This document shows, one piece after another, positions 1 to 8,600 of a stretch of DNA of 64,000 nucleotides. The stretch is from AC-32 sp038236705 (GTDB lineage: Bacteria > Actinomycetota > Thermoleophilia > Gaiellales > Gaiellaceae): assembly GCA_038236705.1 (NCBI GenBank), contig JBBRZN010000008.1, positions 1-64,000 of the forward strand. Reading direction: 5' to 3'. Numbering within the stretch: the stretch's first letter is position 1; the number at the start of each line of letters is the position of its first letter. Both the position numbers and the translations under genes were made by a program. The notes below the pieces were generated by a model that saw only the letters and a list, made by a program, of their open reading frames with translations, searched no databases and was not told the DNA's origin.

Positions 1-85
1 AGGAATGGTTGGCGAACGCGGCCGGCGCCGAGACGGCGGCGATCGCTGCGATCGCCGCGGCGACGAGCAGAATCCGACTCTTCAT
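1..85 (-). CDS. N-terminus of a secreted protein (partial, runs off the left edge)
   Basis: Only the first 28 codons are inside the window. They encode a classical Sec signal peptide: M-K-S-R, a hydrophobic core rich in Ala, Ile and Val, then an A-F-A cleavage site before N-H-S. The ATG at 85 follows a GGAGGGG ribosome-binding site seven bases upstream, which fixes the start. The product is probably exported, but the mature domain lies outside the window and cannot be identified. The following stretch to 379 holds no gene I can support. Confidence 0.6.
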   Translation of the reverse strand, partial: MKSRILLVAAAIAAIAAVSAPAAFANHS

Positions 86-379
86 TTGACCCCTCCAGAG
101 TGATGGTGAACTGCGGCAGCCGCATTCTGAGGGGGCGCGGCCAAATGGTCAACACTTCTGTCGGAGCCGAGGGCGGTGGGAGAGCAAACGGCGAACTCGC
201 TCTCGCTAGCCAGCGCCCCGCGTCCTATGTGATGTGGGGAAGCGTGTCGACCTGAGCGCGGGAGCTGCGCATGGCGGTCGAGAGAGGCGGTCGAGAGAGG
301 TGGAGCGGGCCGCGCTCCGAGTACAACCCCCGGCTGCTGCCTCGGTCGGAGTGCGGCGAGCAACTCACCGCGGCCGGCC

Positions 380-1021
380 CTACTCGTCAGCGGGCGCCCG
401 GTCCTGCTGACCCGGCTGGGTCAAATGTGGGTCGAGCACGCCCAGCCGCATGCCCATCACGACGGCCTCGAGGCGCGAATGCGCACCCGTTGCCCGCAAG
501 AGCGCGCGGATGTGGTTCCTCGCGGTTTCCTCCGCGATCCCCAGCCGCTTTGCGATGTCGTGTGTCTCAAGCCCTTCGCCCAGCAGGCGCAAGACCTCGT
601 GCTGCCGCGGAGTGAGATGGTCGAACGACGGTGTTTCTTTCGGCGCGCTCGCGCGCTCGAGCGGGATCGCGATGCCGAAGACGCCGACCACCTCGCCCTC
701 GTGCCGGAGCGGCGCCGAGGTGGTCCTGAGCGTGACCGCGTTGCCGAATCGGTCCAGCACCTGGAGGTCGTAGATCCTCGTGGTCTTTCCGACCACCTTG
801 CGCGCGAAGTTCGTGCGCGCGAGCGCGCGCTGCTCGGGCACGATCGCGTCCACGAACGGCTGCCCACGCCTGTCGCCAAAGAGCTCGACGTAGGCCCGGT
901 TGAGCCAGAGGTAGCGGCCGTCCCGGTCGATCACGCACGCGGGCGCGGCCAGCTCCTCCAATGCACCCGAAAGGTCCAGAGTGCTGGTCAACAAGTGTTC
1001 TCGCGGTTTCTGCTTCGTCAC
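380..1021 (-). CDS. PAS-domain LuxR-type transcriptional regulator
   Basis: This 213-residue protein has an N-terminal PAS domain (about residues 20-125; CVIDRDGRYLWLNRAY near the start and a G-V-F-G-I-A-I strand at the end). A C-terminal LuxR helix-turn-helix follows (about 137-195; LTPRQHEVLRLLGEGL then AEETARNHIRALLRATG). In this family the PAS domain senses a ligand or redox cue and the HTH binds DNA; no phospho-acceptor domain is present, so it is not a classical response regulator. It diverges from the deaminase gene at 1273. A near-palindrome, TGACCC-N4-GGGTCA, lies both in its last codons (408-423) and in the divergent promoter region (1201-1216), so self-binding is possible. The ligand and targets are unknown. 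Confidence 0.85.
   Translation of the reverse strand: MTKQKPREHLLTSTLDLSGALEELAAPACVIDRDGRYLWLNRAYVELFGDRRGQPFVDAIVPEQRALARTNFARKVVGKTTRIYDLQVLDRFGNAVTLRTTSAPLRHEGEVVGVFGIAIPLERASAPKETPSFDHLTPRQHEVLRLLGEGLETHDIAKRLGIAEETARNHIRALLRATGAHSRLEAVVMGMRLGVLDPHLTQPGQQDRAPADE
408..423. promoter_or_regulatory. TGACCC-N4-GGGTCA inverted repeat, copy 1
   Basis: The sequence reads TGACCCGGCTGGGTCA and is followed by AAA. It overlaps the codons for the C-terminal tail of the PAS-LuxR gene. The same arrangement, again followed by AAA, occurs at 1201-1216. It may be a low-affinity operator or a chance repeat. Confidence 0.25.
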
Positions 1022-1200
1022 GGGTTCAAAGAGGGAGCCCTATCGGCCGCCCCGCCGCGGGCGACCGATAGGGAAAGCGCTCAAGACGGTCACGGCGGCC
1101 ATGACTTCGCCGGGCTGGTGGCGAAGCTGGGGAAGGTATAGGCGATCCCTGACCGTCAGGGCGTCACTGACGAGCTTGTCACCGCGCGCCTCCGGTTGCA

Positions 1201-1216
1201 TGACCCAGGTGGGTCA
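1201..1216. promoter_or_regulatory. TGACCC-N4-GGGTCA inverted repeat, copy 2 (divergent promoter region)
   Basis: The sequence is TGACCCAGGTGGGTCA, two perfect 7-bp arms around GG. It lies 57 bp upstream of the deaminase ATG at 1273, in the divergent region with the PAS-LuxR gene. Dyads of this size are typical operators of dimeric regulators; assigning it to the neighbouring LuxR protein is inference. Confidence 0.35.
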
Positions 1217-1272
1217 AAGTGCTCGGGGCTTTCCGCAGAGCGGCGAGATGGGCACGAAACTAGACTCACCAA

Positions 1273-2301
1273 ATGTTCGACGAAGGCCTCGCCGAGCTGC
1301 ACACGCACCTCGGCGCGTCGGTTGCCTCCGAGATCCTCTGGAGCCTCGCGCACGAACAGGGAATCGCGCTACCGGTGAAGGACTACTGGGAGTTCGACGC
1401 CCTGGTCACGATCGCCGACCCGCGCCGCGTCGACAGCCTCGACGCGCTCGACCAGATCTACCACTGGACCGAGCTGATCCAGTCGAGCCCGCTCGCGGTC
1501 GAGCGCTCGGTGCACACGGCGATCGGCGGCGCCTACCGCTCGCAGGGGATCACGACGCTCGAGCTCCGCTTCAACCCGATGAAACGCAACCGCGGCGGCG
1601 AGCGCGATCTCGACCACATCATCATGGCCGCCTCGCGGGGCCTCGACCGCGCGAGCCTCGAGTACCCGCAGGTGCGCGCGGGCCTGATCCTGATGATGGA
1701 CCGCACCTTCGACGAGCGACAAAACTCGATCGTGGTCGAGAAAGCGATCCGCTACGCCTCCCGCGGCGTCGTCGGCGTCGACATAGCCGGCCCACGCCCC
1801 GGGGGCGGGCGCTATCCCTATCGCGACCTCGCGCCGCTGGTGGACGAGGCGCGCAACGCCGGCCTCGGCGTGACCATCCACGTGGGCGAGGAGGGTGAGG
1901 AGCACGGCGACGCCGAGATCGCCGAGGTCGTCGAGCATCTGCGCCCCGACCGGATCGGCCACGGCATCCTCGCCGCCCGCAACCCGGAGCTGATGGCGGC
2001 CCTGCGCGAGCAGGAGATCGTGCTCGAGATCTGCCCCACCTCGAACCTGCTCACCCGCGCTCTCCGCGACGAGGATGCCGTGCGCGACACCTTCCGCGCC
2101 TTCGTCGACAACGGCGTCCCGTTCACGATCGCCACCGACGGGCCAGAGATGATGCGCACCCACCTGCGCGACGAGTTCGAGCTCCTCGAGCGCATCGGCG
2201 CGCTGGACGAGGACGAGCTACGCGAGGCGAACCAGCGCGGCCACGAGGCGAGCTTCGTTCACGCCGACTCCGCGAGAAGCGCCTCGCCCTCACGTACGTA
2301 G
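1273..2301 (+). CDS. Adenosine deaminase family protein
   Basis: The 342-residue product is a zinc-dependent aminohydrolase of the adenosine/AMP deaminase superfamily, which hydrolyses the 6-amino group of a purine nucleoside. Family motifs appear in order: the metal-binding ELHTHLG near the N-terminus, GVDIAGP in the middle, the HVGEE segment with the catalytic glutamate, RIGHGI, EICPTSN and the C-terminal metal-ligand motif ATDGP. Length fits the family. The substrate could be adenosine or a related compound such as an aminofutalosine-type nucleoside; sequence alone does not decide. The ATG at 1273 lies just before the ELHTHLG motif, as usual in this family. Its last 43 bp overlap the 3' end of the convergent cyclase gene. 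Confidence 0.85.
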   Translation: MFDEGLAELHTHLGASVASEILWSLAHEQGIALPVKDYWEFDALVTIADPRRVDSLDALDQIYHWTELIQSSPLAVERSVHTAIGGAYRSQGITTLELRFNPMKRNRGGERDLDHIIMAASRGLDRASLEYPQVRAGLILMMDRTFDERQNSIVVEKAIRYASRGVVGVDIAGPRPGGGRYPYRDLAPLVDEARNAGLGVTIHVGEEGEEHGDAEIAEVVEHLRPDRIGHGILAARNPELMAALREQEIVLEICPTSNLLTRALRDEDAVRDTFRAFVDNGVPFTIATDGPEMMRTHLRDEFELLERIGALDEDELREANQRGHEASFVHADSARSASPSRT

Positions 2302-5300
2302 CGCGTCGCGCCGACCTCCCGGTAGAACGCGAGCGCGCGGTTCAGCTCGGCGTCGGCCTCCGCGCGCCGGCCTTCTTCCACTCGCTGCTTCGCGACCCGC
2401 AGCCGCGCGTACACCTCGCCGGTGCGGTAACCGATCTCTCCGAGCACGTCAGTGGCGCGCCGTAACTCGCCGGAGGAGATCGCCGATGCCGCCTCGACCC
2501 ACGGAGTCGGTTGCGATACCTCGAGCAACGACGCAAAGGCATCCTGGAGGCCGAGGTCGCGCATCAGCCACGCGGCGTGAACGATCACAACGTCATTTGC
2601 GACCGCGATGAACCTGGCGCCCATCTCGAGCAGCTCGGCAGCAAGCGCCGAGGCTTCGTCCCGACGCCCCTCCTCGATGAGGACAGCTCCACGGCCCACG
2701 ATCGCCGGGACTAGCAGCTGCCCATCTCCGCTCCGGCGAGCGAGCACTAGCGCTTGCTCCATGTCGGCAGCTGCACCCGACAGATCACCAGAGGCTCGGC
2801 GGATCGTCGCACGGAGATAGCGACAAGGGCCATCGAGGTAGTGCGGGCTACCGGCTTCCGATTCCGCGAGGTGCTCGTCTGTTAATCGACGCGCTTCCGC
2901 CCAATTGCCGACCATCAGTTGAAACTCCGCGGAGGTGACCGCGATCCAGCGGCGCCTGGTATCGGTGGAATGCAGTTCGGCGTTCTGTCTCATCGCCGCA
3001 TTCGTCTCCAGGGCCGCCTCGAGCTGCCCCATCGCAATCTGCCTCGCGGCGAGGTTGTTCAGCGCGTTATGGAGTTGCTCGAACGCGTGGATCTCGGTGG
3101 CAAGGGCGATGGCCTGATCGAAGTCGGCCTGCCCACCGGTGTCGCCGGTGCTGGTTCGCGCGTAACCGCGCAGCTCGAGCAGCCGGGCTTGAACTTCGCC
3201 GAGCCCGAGACCCTTGGCGATGGGTAGGGCTTCGTTGGTCAGCGGGATCATTTCCTCGAACTCGCCTTCGAACATGTGCCTGGCTACCTGGGCGGCAATC
3301 GCAGTCACTCTCGCCGCAGATTCGTCTCGGTCGCCGACGAGCTCGAGGGCCCTCCTGATGTACTCGTCATGCCTCGCAATCTCGCCGCGCTGCCAGAGCA
3401 TGCGTCCCGTCACGACGGCCGCATGGGCGGCGGCCTCCGCATCGCCGGTGGCCTCGAGCTCGTCCACCGCCGCTTCCAGCAGGTCGATACCCGTGCCCTC
3501 CGCGTTGAAGCGCGCGCGTCCACAGCGAAAACGTAGGTGCGGCAGCTCCGGGTCGTCCGCAGGCCATAGCTCGAGCGCCTCGGTGTAGAAGTGAGCTGCA
3601 GCAGGCCAAGCCTGGAGCGACGACGCGCGGTCGCCGGCGTCACGGAGGGCGAGACGCGCTCGCCCAACCAGGTCGAGGTCTTCGCGGCCGGCCGCCCGGG
3701 CGTACTCGAGCGCGCGCGAGTAGTGCGATCCGAGCATCTCCGCGTGGTCGTCGGGCCGGCCGAGCCCCTCGACCCACTCGGCCGCGGCCCGGTGCTTGTC
3801 GGCGCGGGCCGCGCGCGGGATCTGGCCGTAGGCGACGTCGCGCACCAGGAGGTGGCGGAACGAGTACTCGGCCTCGCCCTCGACGGACGAGCGCCGCGCG
3901 CGCTGGGCGAGCTCCTTGCGCTCGAGCCCGAGCAGCGCCTCCTCCCCCTGCGCGCGATCGATCCCGCCGATCACGCTGACCACGCCTAGCCAGAACACCT
4001 TGCCGACCACGGATGCGTCCTGGAGCAGGGCCTTCTCCGGACCCGAGAGCCCGTCGAGGCGGGCGGCGATGATCCCCTGCACCGTCTCCGGAAGAGGCAG
4101 CTCGTCGGCGTCGCCGCGCTCGACGAGCATCCGCGCGTACTGCTCCGCATAGAGCGGGTTCCCGGCCGCACGCGCCAGCAGGACGGATTGCGTCTCAGCG
4201 GGGAGAACGGCCCGTTCGAGGAGCGAGGAAAAGAGCCGTGCGGTCTCCTCGTCCTCCAGCGGGGGCAGCGAGATCGTCGACGCGTTCGCCTTGCCGCCGC
4301 CCCAGCCCGGCCGGCGTTCCAGCAGCTCGGGACGAGCCGTGCAGAGCACGAGTACCGGAGCGGAGCGCGCCCAGTCCACCAGCTGGTCGATGAAGTCGAG
4401 CAGGCCGTCGTCGGCCCAGTGCAGGTCCTCGAAGACGAGAACGAGCGGATGCCGGTCCGCCAGCGACTCGAGGAAGCGTCGCCAGGCGGAGAAGCTCTCG
4501 CTCTGAGGCGCAGTCGTCTCCTCGTCTGCGCCTTGCAGCCCGACGAGGCTGCCAAGGCGAGCCGCCATCCACTCGGCCTCGCTCGGATCGTCCGCCACCT
4601 CCTGGACGGCCGCGCGCAGCTTGCTCTCGACATCCGCCTCCGAGTCGGACTCGAGGATCCCCGCTTGCGCCTTGACGATCTCGGCGAGCGCCCAGAAGCT
4701 GACGCCTTCGCCGTAGGGGAGCGAGCGGCCCTGGCGCCAGGTCGTGAACTCCTCGGGCTCGGCCTCCAACGACCGGAAGAGCTCGTAGACCAGCCTCGAC
4801 TTGCCGATCCCAGGGACGCCCGCGAGCGTGACGAGCTGGAGCTGGCGCTGGGAGCGGGCGCGTACCAGCGCGTCGCGGAGCGCGTCGAGCTCGCGCTCGC
4901 GCCCGACGAGCGGCGCGCGGGCATCCCCGAGGTCGACGCCGAACCGGGAGCGCGCCTCGAGCGCCTCCCACGCCGGTACCGGCGCCGCCTTGCCCTTGGC
5001 TTCTACCGGCTCCGCCTCGCGGTAGTCGATCACGTGCTTCGTCGCCCGGTACGTCGTCTCGCCGGCGAGGATGCCGTTGACCGGCGCCGCCGTCTGAAGG
5101 CGGGCGGCGGTGTTGATGACGTCGCCCGACGCCAAGCCCTCGCCCTCCGAGGTGCGGGCGCCGAGAGCGATCAACGCCTCGCCCGTGTTGACGGCGATCC
5201 GAAGCTGCAGCTCGTTGCCCTCCTCGGCGATCCAGTCGCGGATCGCGAGCGCCGCGCGAACGGCCCGCTCCGGGTCGTCCTCGTGCGCGGTCGGCGCGCC

Positions 5301-5585
5301 GAAGAGCGCCACCACGGCATCGCCGATGAACTTCTCGACGGTGCCACCGAAGCGCTCGAGCTCGCCGCGCAGATGCGCGTGGTACGGAGCGAGCAGCCCG
5401 CGCACGTCCTCGGGGTCGAGCTGCTCGGAGCGGGCGGTGAAGCCGACGAGGTCGGCGAAGAGCACCGTCACGACCTTGCGCTCCTCGCGCATGAGCGCCG
5501 CAGGAGCCTCGAGCGCTGCGCCGCAGGCGTGACAGAACCGGGCGGTGTCCGGATTGTCGGCCGAGCAGTTTGGGCAGGCCATCAC
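2259..5585 (-). CDS. Zinc-ribbon / class III cyclase / ATPase / TPR regulatory protein
   Basis: This 1108-residue multidomain protein opens with a zinc ribbon (CPNC...CHAC, residues 4-21). A class III adenylate/guanylate cyclase domain follows (about 35-200) with the metal-binding aspartates in LFADLVGFT and GDAVVALFG. Next is an AAA/STAND-type ATPase with a Walker A motif (GVPGIGKSRL, about residue 257) and an LVLVFEDLHWAD Walker B-like segment. The C-terminal half is a long TPR-like helical solenoid. Such proteins are common in actinobacteria and are presumed signal-responsive switches. Whether the cyclase is active is unknown; both metal aspartates are present. The gene is monocistronic and convergent with the deaminase gene. 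A similar protein without the zinc ribbon is encoded at 50726. Confidence 0.9.
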   Translation of the reverse strand: MMACPNCSADNPDTARFCHACGAALEAPAALMREERKVVTVLFADLVGFTARSEQLDPEDVRGLLAPYHAHLRGELERFGGTVEKFIGDAVVALFGAPTAHEDDPERAVRAALAIRDWIAEEGNELQLRIAVNTGEALIALGARTSEGEGLASGDVINTAARLQTAAPVNGILAGETTYRATKHVIDYREAEPVEAKGKAAPVPAWEALEARSRFGVDLGDARAPLVGRERELDALRDALVRARSQRQLQLVTLAGVPGIGKSRLVYELFRSLEAEPEEFTTWRQGRSLPYGEGVSFWALAEIVKAQAGILESDSEADVESKLRAAVQEVADDPSEAEWMAARLGSLVGLQGADEETTAPQSESFSAWRRFLESLADRHPLVLVFEDLHWADDGLLDFIDQLVDWARSAPVLVLCTARPELLERRPGWGGGKANASTISLPPLEDEETARLFSSLLERAVLPAETQSVLLARAAGNPLYAEQYARMLVERGDADELPLPETVQGIIAARLDGLSGPEKALLQDASVVGKVFWLGVVSVIGGIDRAQGEEALLGLERKELAQRARRSSVEGEAEYSFRHLLVRDVAYGQIPRAARADKHRAAAEWVEGLGRPDDHAEMLGSHYSRALEYARAAGREDLDLVGRARLALRDAGDRASSLQAWPAAAHFYTEALELWPADDPELPHLRFRCGRARFNAEGTGIDLLEAAVDELEATGDAEAAAHAAVVTGRMLWQRGEIARHDEYIRRALELVGDRDESAARVTAIAAQVARHMFEGEFEEMIPLTNEALPIAKGLGLGEVQARLLELRGYARTSTGDTGGQADFDQAIALATEIHAFEQLHNALNNLAARQIAMGQLEAALETNAAMRQNAELHSTDTRRRWIAVTSAEFQLMVGNWAEARRLTDEHLAESEAGSPHYLDGPCRYLRATIRRASGDLSGAAADMEQALVLARRSGDGQLLVPAIVGRGAVLIEEGRRDEASALAAELLEMGARFIAVANDVVIVHAAWLMRDLGLQDAFASLLEVSQPTPWVEAASAISSGELRRATDVLGEIGYRTGEVYARLRVAKQRVEEGRRAEADAELNRALAFYREVGATRYVREGEALLAESA

Positions 5586-5700
5586 GCGCTAAGCGTACGA
5601 GGCTGAGCAAGCTGGGGCGAAGTACGTCCGACGGCGTAATCAAGCGAATACGTCGTCCGGCCAATAGTCGCTGGGTCAGGCCGTTGCTAGCGTCGCCTGC

Positions 5701-5967
5701 ATGGTCACCGTCCTACATGAGGGGCCGCCGATCATCACGGATCGGCAACGCCAGGTCATCGAGCTGATCGCCGCCGGGTGTTCCAACGAAGAGGTCGCCA
5801 ACCGTCTCGGCATTTCGCCGCGCACGGCGAAGGCCCACTCGGATGTGCTTCGGCAAAAGCTCGGTTGCGCCCGGCGTCGTCAGATCCCTAGCGCGTACCG
5901 AACGTTGACCGGTCGCGATCCCCTCTCCCAAAGCCTCGAGACAGATCCCATCGCCTCGGGGGACTAA
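5701..5967 (+). CDS. Small stand-alone LuxR-type HTH protein
   Basis: The 88-residue product is little more than one LuxR/NarL-type helix-turn-helix: ITDRQRQVIELIAAGCSNEEVANRLGISPRTAKAHSDVLRQKLG, residues about 10-56. It has no receiver or sensor domain. It probably binds DNA or competes with longer LuxR proteins, several of which are encoded nearby. The start ATG lacks a strong ribosome-binding site. A 13-bp G+C-rich hairpin follows the stop codon by eight bases. Confidence 0.7.
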   Translation: MVTVLHEGPPIITDRQRQVIELIAAGCSNEEVANRLGISPRTAKAHSDVLRQKLGCARRRQIPSAYRTLTGRDPLSQSLETDPIASGD

Positions 5968-5974
5968 CGACACC

Positions 5975-6004
5975 CGCGCCTGCGGCCGCGAGGCCGCAGG
6001 CGCG
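5975..6004 (+). terminator. Hairpin terminator after the small LuxR gene
   Basis: CGCGCCTGCGGCC and GGCCGCAGGCGCG form a perfect 13-bp stem around a GCGA loop. Only a weak T-rich stretch (TCTCCTTC) follows. Its position right after the stop codon at 5967 supports a terminator. Confidence 0.6.
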
Positions 6005-6082
6005 CGTCTCCTTCGGACCTCTTGGCCGCGCGCCAACTCAGGTCTAGGCTACGCATGCGGGATCGCGGCGCCCGCACGCAGC

Positions 6083-8599
6083 ATGGGCGAGAACCCAGAC
6101 CTAGAAATCCCCGCAGGGCGCCGACACATCATCGAGCGGCCGCGCCTTACGCGACTTCTTGATGAGACGTCGGCCCGAGTAATCATGCTCGTAGCTCCCG
6201 CGGGCTACGGGAAGACAACACTTGCCCGTCAATGGCTAGCGACGCGCCCTCACGCTTGGTATCAGGCGAGCTCCGTTTCTTCGGATGTCGCTGCACTCGC
6301 CCTCGCGGTTTCTGAGGCGCTCGATCCCTTTGCACCGGGGGCGCGACAGCTTTTATTCGAGCGCATTGGCGCAACGCCTGACGTTGACCAGGCACTGCCT
6401 GTCCTTGCCGAGATCCAAACCGAGGCGCTTCGAGAATGGCCGAGCACTGCCTGGCTCGCGGTCGATGACTACCAACTCCTCAAGGAATCGGAAGTCGCCG
6501 AGTCATACATTCACCGTCTTCTTACGGGCTCACCTCTACGATTGCTCTTGACGAGTAGAGAGCGTCCAGCGTGGGCGACGGCACGAAAGCTCCTCTATGG
6601 AGAGATCTACGAGATCGGCAGATCGCCTTTAGCAATGAGCCAGGATGAGGCTCAGAGTGTTTTCCGAGCATCATCAACGGACGGCTTGGCAGGCCTTGTC
6701 GCTCTGGCCGAGGGATGGCCCGCAGTCATCGGCCTGGCCTCACTCACCCAACCCGATCACCTTGACGGTGTCGTGCCCGAGACGCTCTACGAGTACTTTG
6801 CAGACGAGCTCTACCAAGCTGCTAGTTCGACACTGCAACGAGCACTACCCGAGCTCGCTCTATCGCTACATCTGACACTTGAAATGGCGACGTCCTTTTT
6901 TGGGCCTCGCAGGGGACCTCGTCTGCTGGAAGAGGCGTGCAACCTGGGATTCATGACGATGACCACGAGCAGTGCTGAACTTCACCCCTTGCTTCGCACG
7001 TTCCTGCTACACAAGCTCGAAGATCTTCCCGATGCTCGGGTGGAAGCTGTCAGGAAGATCGCGGAGTTCCATCTTGAGAGAAAGGCATGGGATGACGCGT
7101 TTGCGCTTCTTCGGGAGTGCCCTCTCCCAGATGTGCTTCTCACCCTCGTCGAATCTGCGCTCAGCGTCATGTTGCGAGCAGGCCGCCTCAGCACATTGGC
7201 CGAGTGGTTGACGCTAGGAGCAGAACTCGATCTCCGCTCACCAGTCCTCGAACTAGCCCATGCGGAACTAGCTATACGCAAAGGGAGTGTGCGAGATGCC
7301 GAGACCCGAGCTCTGCGCGTTACGAAGGGGAAAGGTTCCACAGAGCTACTCAGCTCGCGTGCGTTCTGCTTGGCCGGTCGTGCTGCCCACCTCGACAATC
7401 GCGAAGCTGATGCGCTTGCGCATTTTCGCTCCGCAAGAAACCTTGCGGAGAGTGAAGCCGAGCGACGAGACGCGATGTGGGGTTCCTTTCTCTGCGCCCA
7501 GGCGCAAGCCTTTGAGAGTGAGGCAGAACTCCGCTCGACACTCTTAGAATTTGTCAGCCAGGACAGCCCGAGCCCCGATGAAACCCTGCGCTCGGCCAAC
7601 GCCCGGCTAATCGTGGGAGTGACGATCGGCGGCATACCTCAAGCGCTGGAGGAGGCGCAGAGTGCGCGAGTGTGTATCCCCGACGCGGTCGATCCTCTTG
7701 TCCGAACGAGTTTCTTGAACTTATTGACGCGGACACTCTCGTTAGTAGGCCGTTACGCAGAAGCAGTCGATATAGCTGAGCAGGAGATCGAGGAGGCTCA
7801 CCGGAGCCGCTTGGCCTTCGTGCTTCCTCACGCCTATGTTGCGAAGGCCGTCGCAGCCCTTGGGCTCCGTCATTACGGGGAGGCGGAGAGAGCTTTGTCC
7901 AAAGGCAGACGTCTAGCCGAGGAGATCGGCGATAAGCACAACCTGCTCGACATCCAAACAGTGCGTTCGAAGATTGCGATCGCGACAGGAGACTTCGCGC
8001 GCGCCCTTGAACTGACCCGCGAGGCTCCACCGGGTGTACAGCTAACACCCTTGATGCTCGGGGAATACGCAGCAACAAGAGCGCTGGCGAGCGCATGTGA
8101 CGGAGACGTTGCGGGCGCTCGTCTTGCATCGAGCAAGGCAGAAGGGCTGAGCGGATTCCCGGAGGTGGCATCACTCATCTCATGCGCAAGAGCCGTGACG
8201 AGTGTGAAAGATGGTGACATGAGCGAGACAAATCCTGTCCTTGAGCTTGCTCCCGTCTTTCGTTGGTCCGTTTTTGATCCTCTCGTTATCGCAGTGCGCG
8301 GATGCCCCGAGCTCATCCCGGCCCTTACTTCGATGTCCGCCGAACTGCCTCTTCAGTTAGCTCGGGCGTTTACGAATGAAAGGATTGATGTCCCGGAACC
8401 GGGTCGCGGAGTGGCACTTCTCTCTCCTCGTGAGACAGAAGTGCTCGATCTGCTGACGCTGGGCTACACGAACAAAGAGATCGCGAAGGCCCTCTACATC
8501 GCAGAAGTAACGGTCAAGGTGCACGTGCGGCAGATACTGAAGAAGCTCGGCGTGCGCTCGCGCACACAAGCGGCTCTGGCTGCCGTCCGAAATCTGTGA
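6083..8599 (+). CDS. Large LuxR-family ATPase regulator (LAL/MalT-like)
   Basis: This 838-residue protein has the MalT/LAL layout: an N-terminal P-loop NTPase (Walker A in APAGYGKTTLARQW, about residue 38; WLAVDDYQLL as Walker B), a central TPR-like helical region, and a C-terminal LuxR HTH (LSPRETEVLDLLTLGYTNKEIAKALYIAEVTVKVHVRQILKKLGV). In this family ATP and an inducer drive oligomerisation and promoter activation. The inducer here is unknown. Codon usage is less G+C-biased than in the flanks: a 60-nt sample at 6961-7020 is 34/60 G+C, against 42/60 at 12961-13020. This suggests acquisition together with the convergent HD-GYP gene, whose stop codon is one base away. Confidence 0.88.
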   Translation: MGENPDLEIPAGRRHIIERPRLTRLLDETSARVIMLVAPAGYGKTTLARQWLATRPHAWYQASSVSSDVAALALAVSEALDPFAPGARQLLFERIGATPDVDQALPVLAEIQTEALREWPSTAWLAVDDYQLLKESEVAESYIHRLLTGSPLRLLLTSRERPAWATARKLLYGEIYEIGRSPLAMSQDEAQSVFRASSTDGLAGLVALAEGWPAVIGLASLTQPDHLDGVVPETLYEYFADELYQAASSTLQRALPELALSLHLTLEMATSFFGPRRGPRLLEEACNLGFMTMTTSSAELHPLLRTFLLHKLEDLPDARVEAVRKIAEFHLERKAWDDAFALLRECPLPDVLLTLVESALSVMLRAGRLSTLAEWLTLGAELDLRSPVLELAHAELAIRKGSVRDAETRALRVTKGKGSTELLSSRAFCLAGRAAHLDNREADALAHFRSARNLAESEAERRDAMWGSFLCAQAQAFESEAELRSTLLEFVSQDSPSPDETLRSANARLIVGVTIGGIPQALEEAQSARVCIPDAVDPLVRTSFLNLLTRTLSLVGRYAEAVDIAEQEIEEAHRSRLAFVLPHAYVAKAVAALGLRHYGEAERALSKGRRLAEEIGDKHNLLDIQTVRSKIAIATGDFARALELTREAPPGVQLTPLMLGEYAATRALASACDGDVAGARLASSKAEGLSGFPEVASLISCARAVTSVKDGDMSETNPVLELAPVFRWSVFDPLVIAVRGCPELIPALTSMSAELPLQLARAFTNERIDVPEPGRGVALLSPRETEVLDLLTLGYTNKEIAKALYIAEVTVKVHVRQILKKLGVRSRTQAALAAVRNL

Positions 8600-8600
8600 T

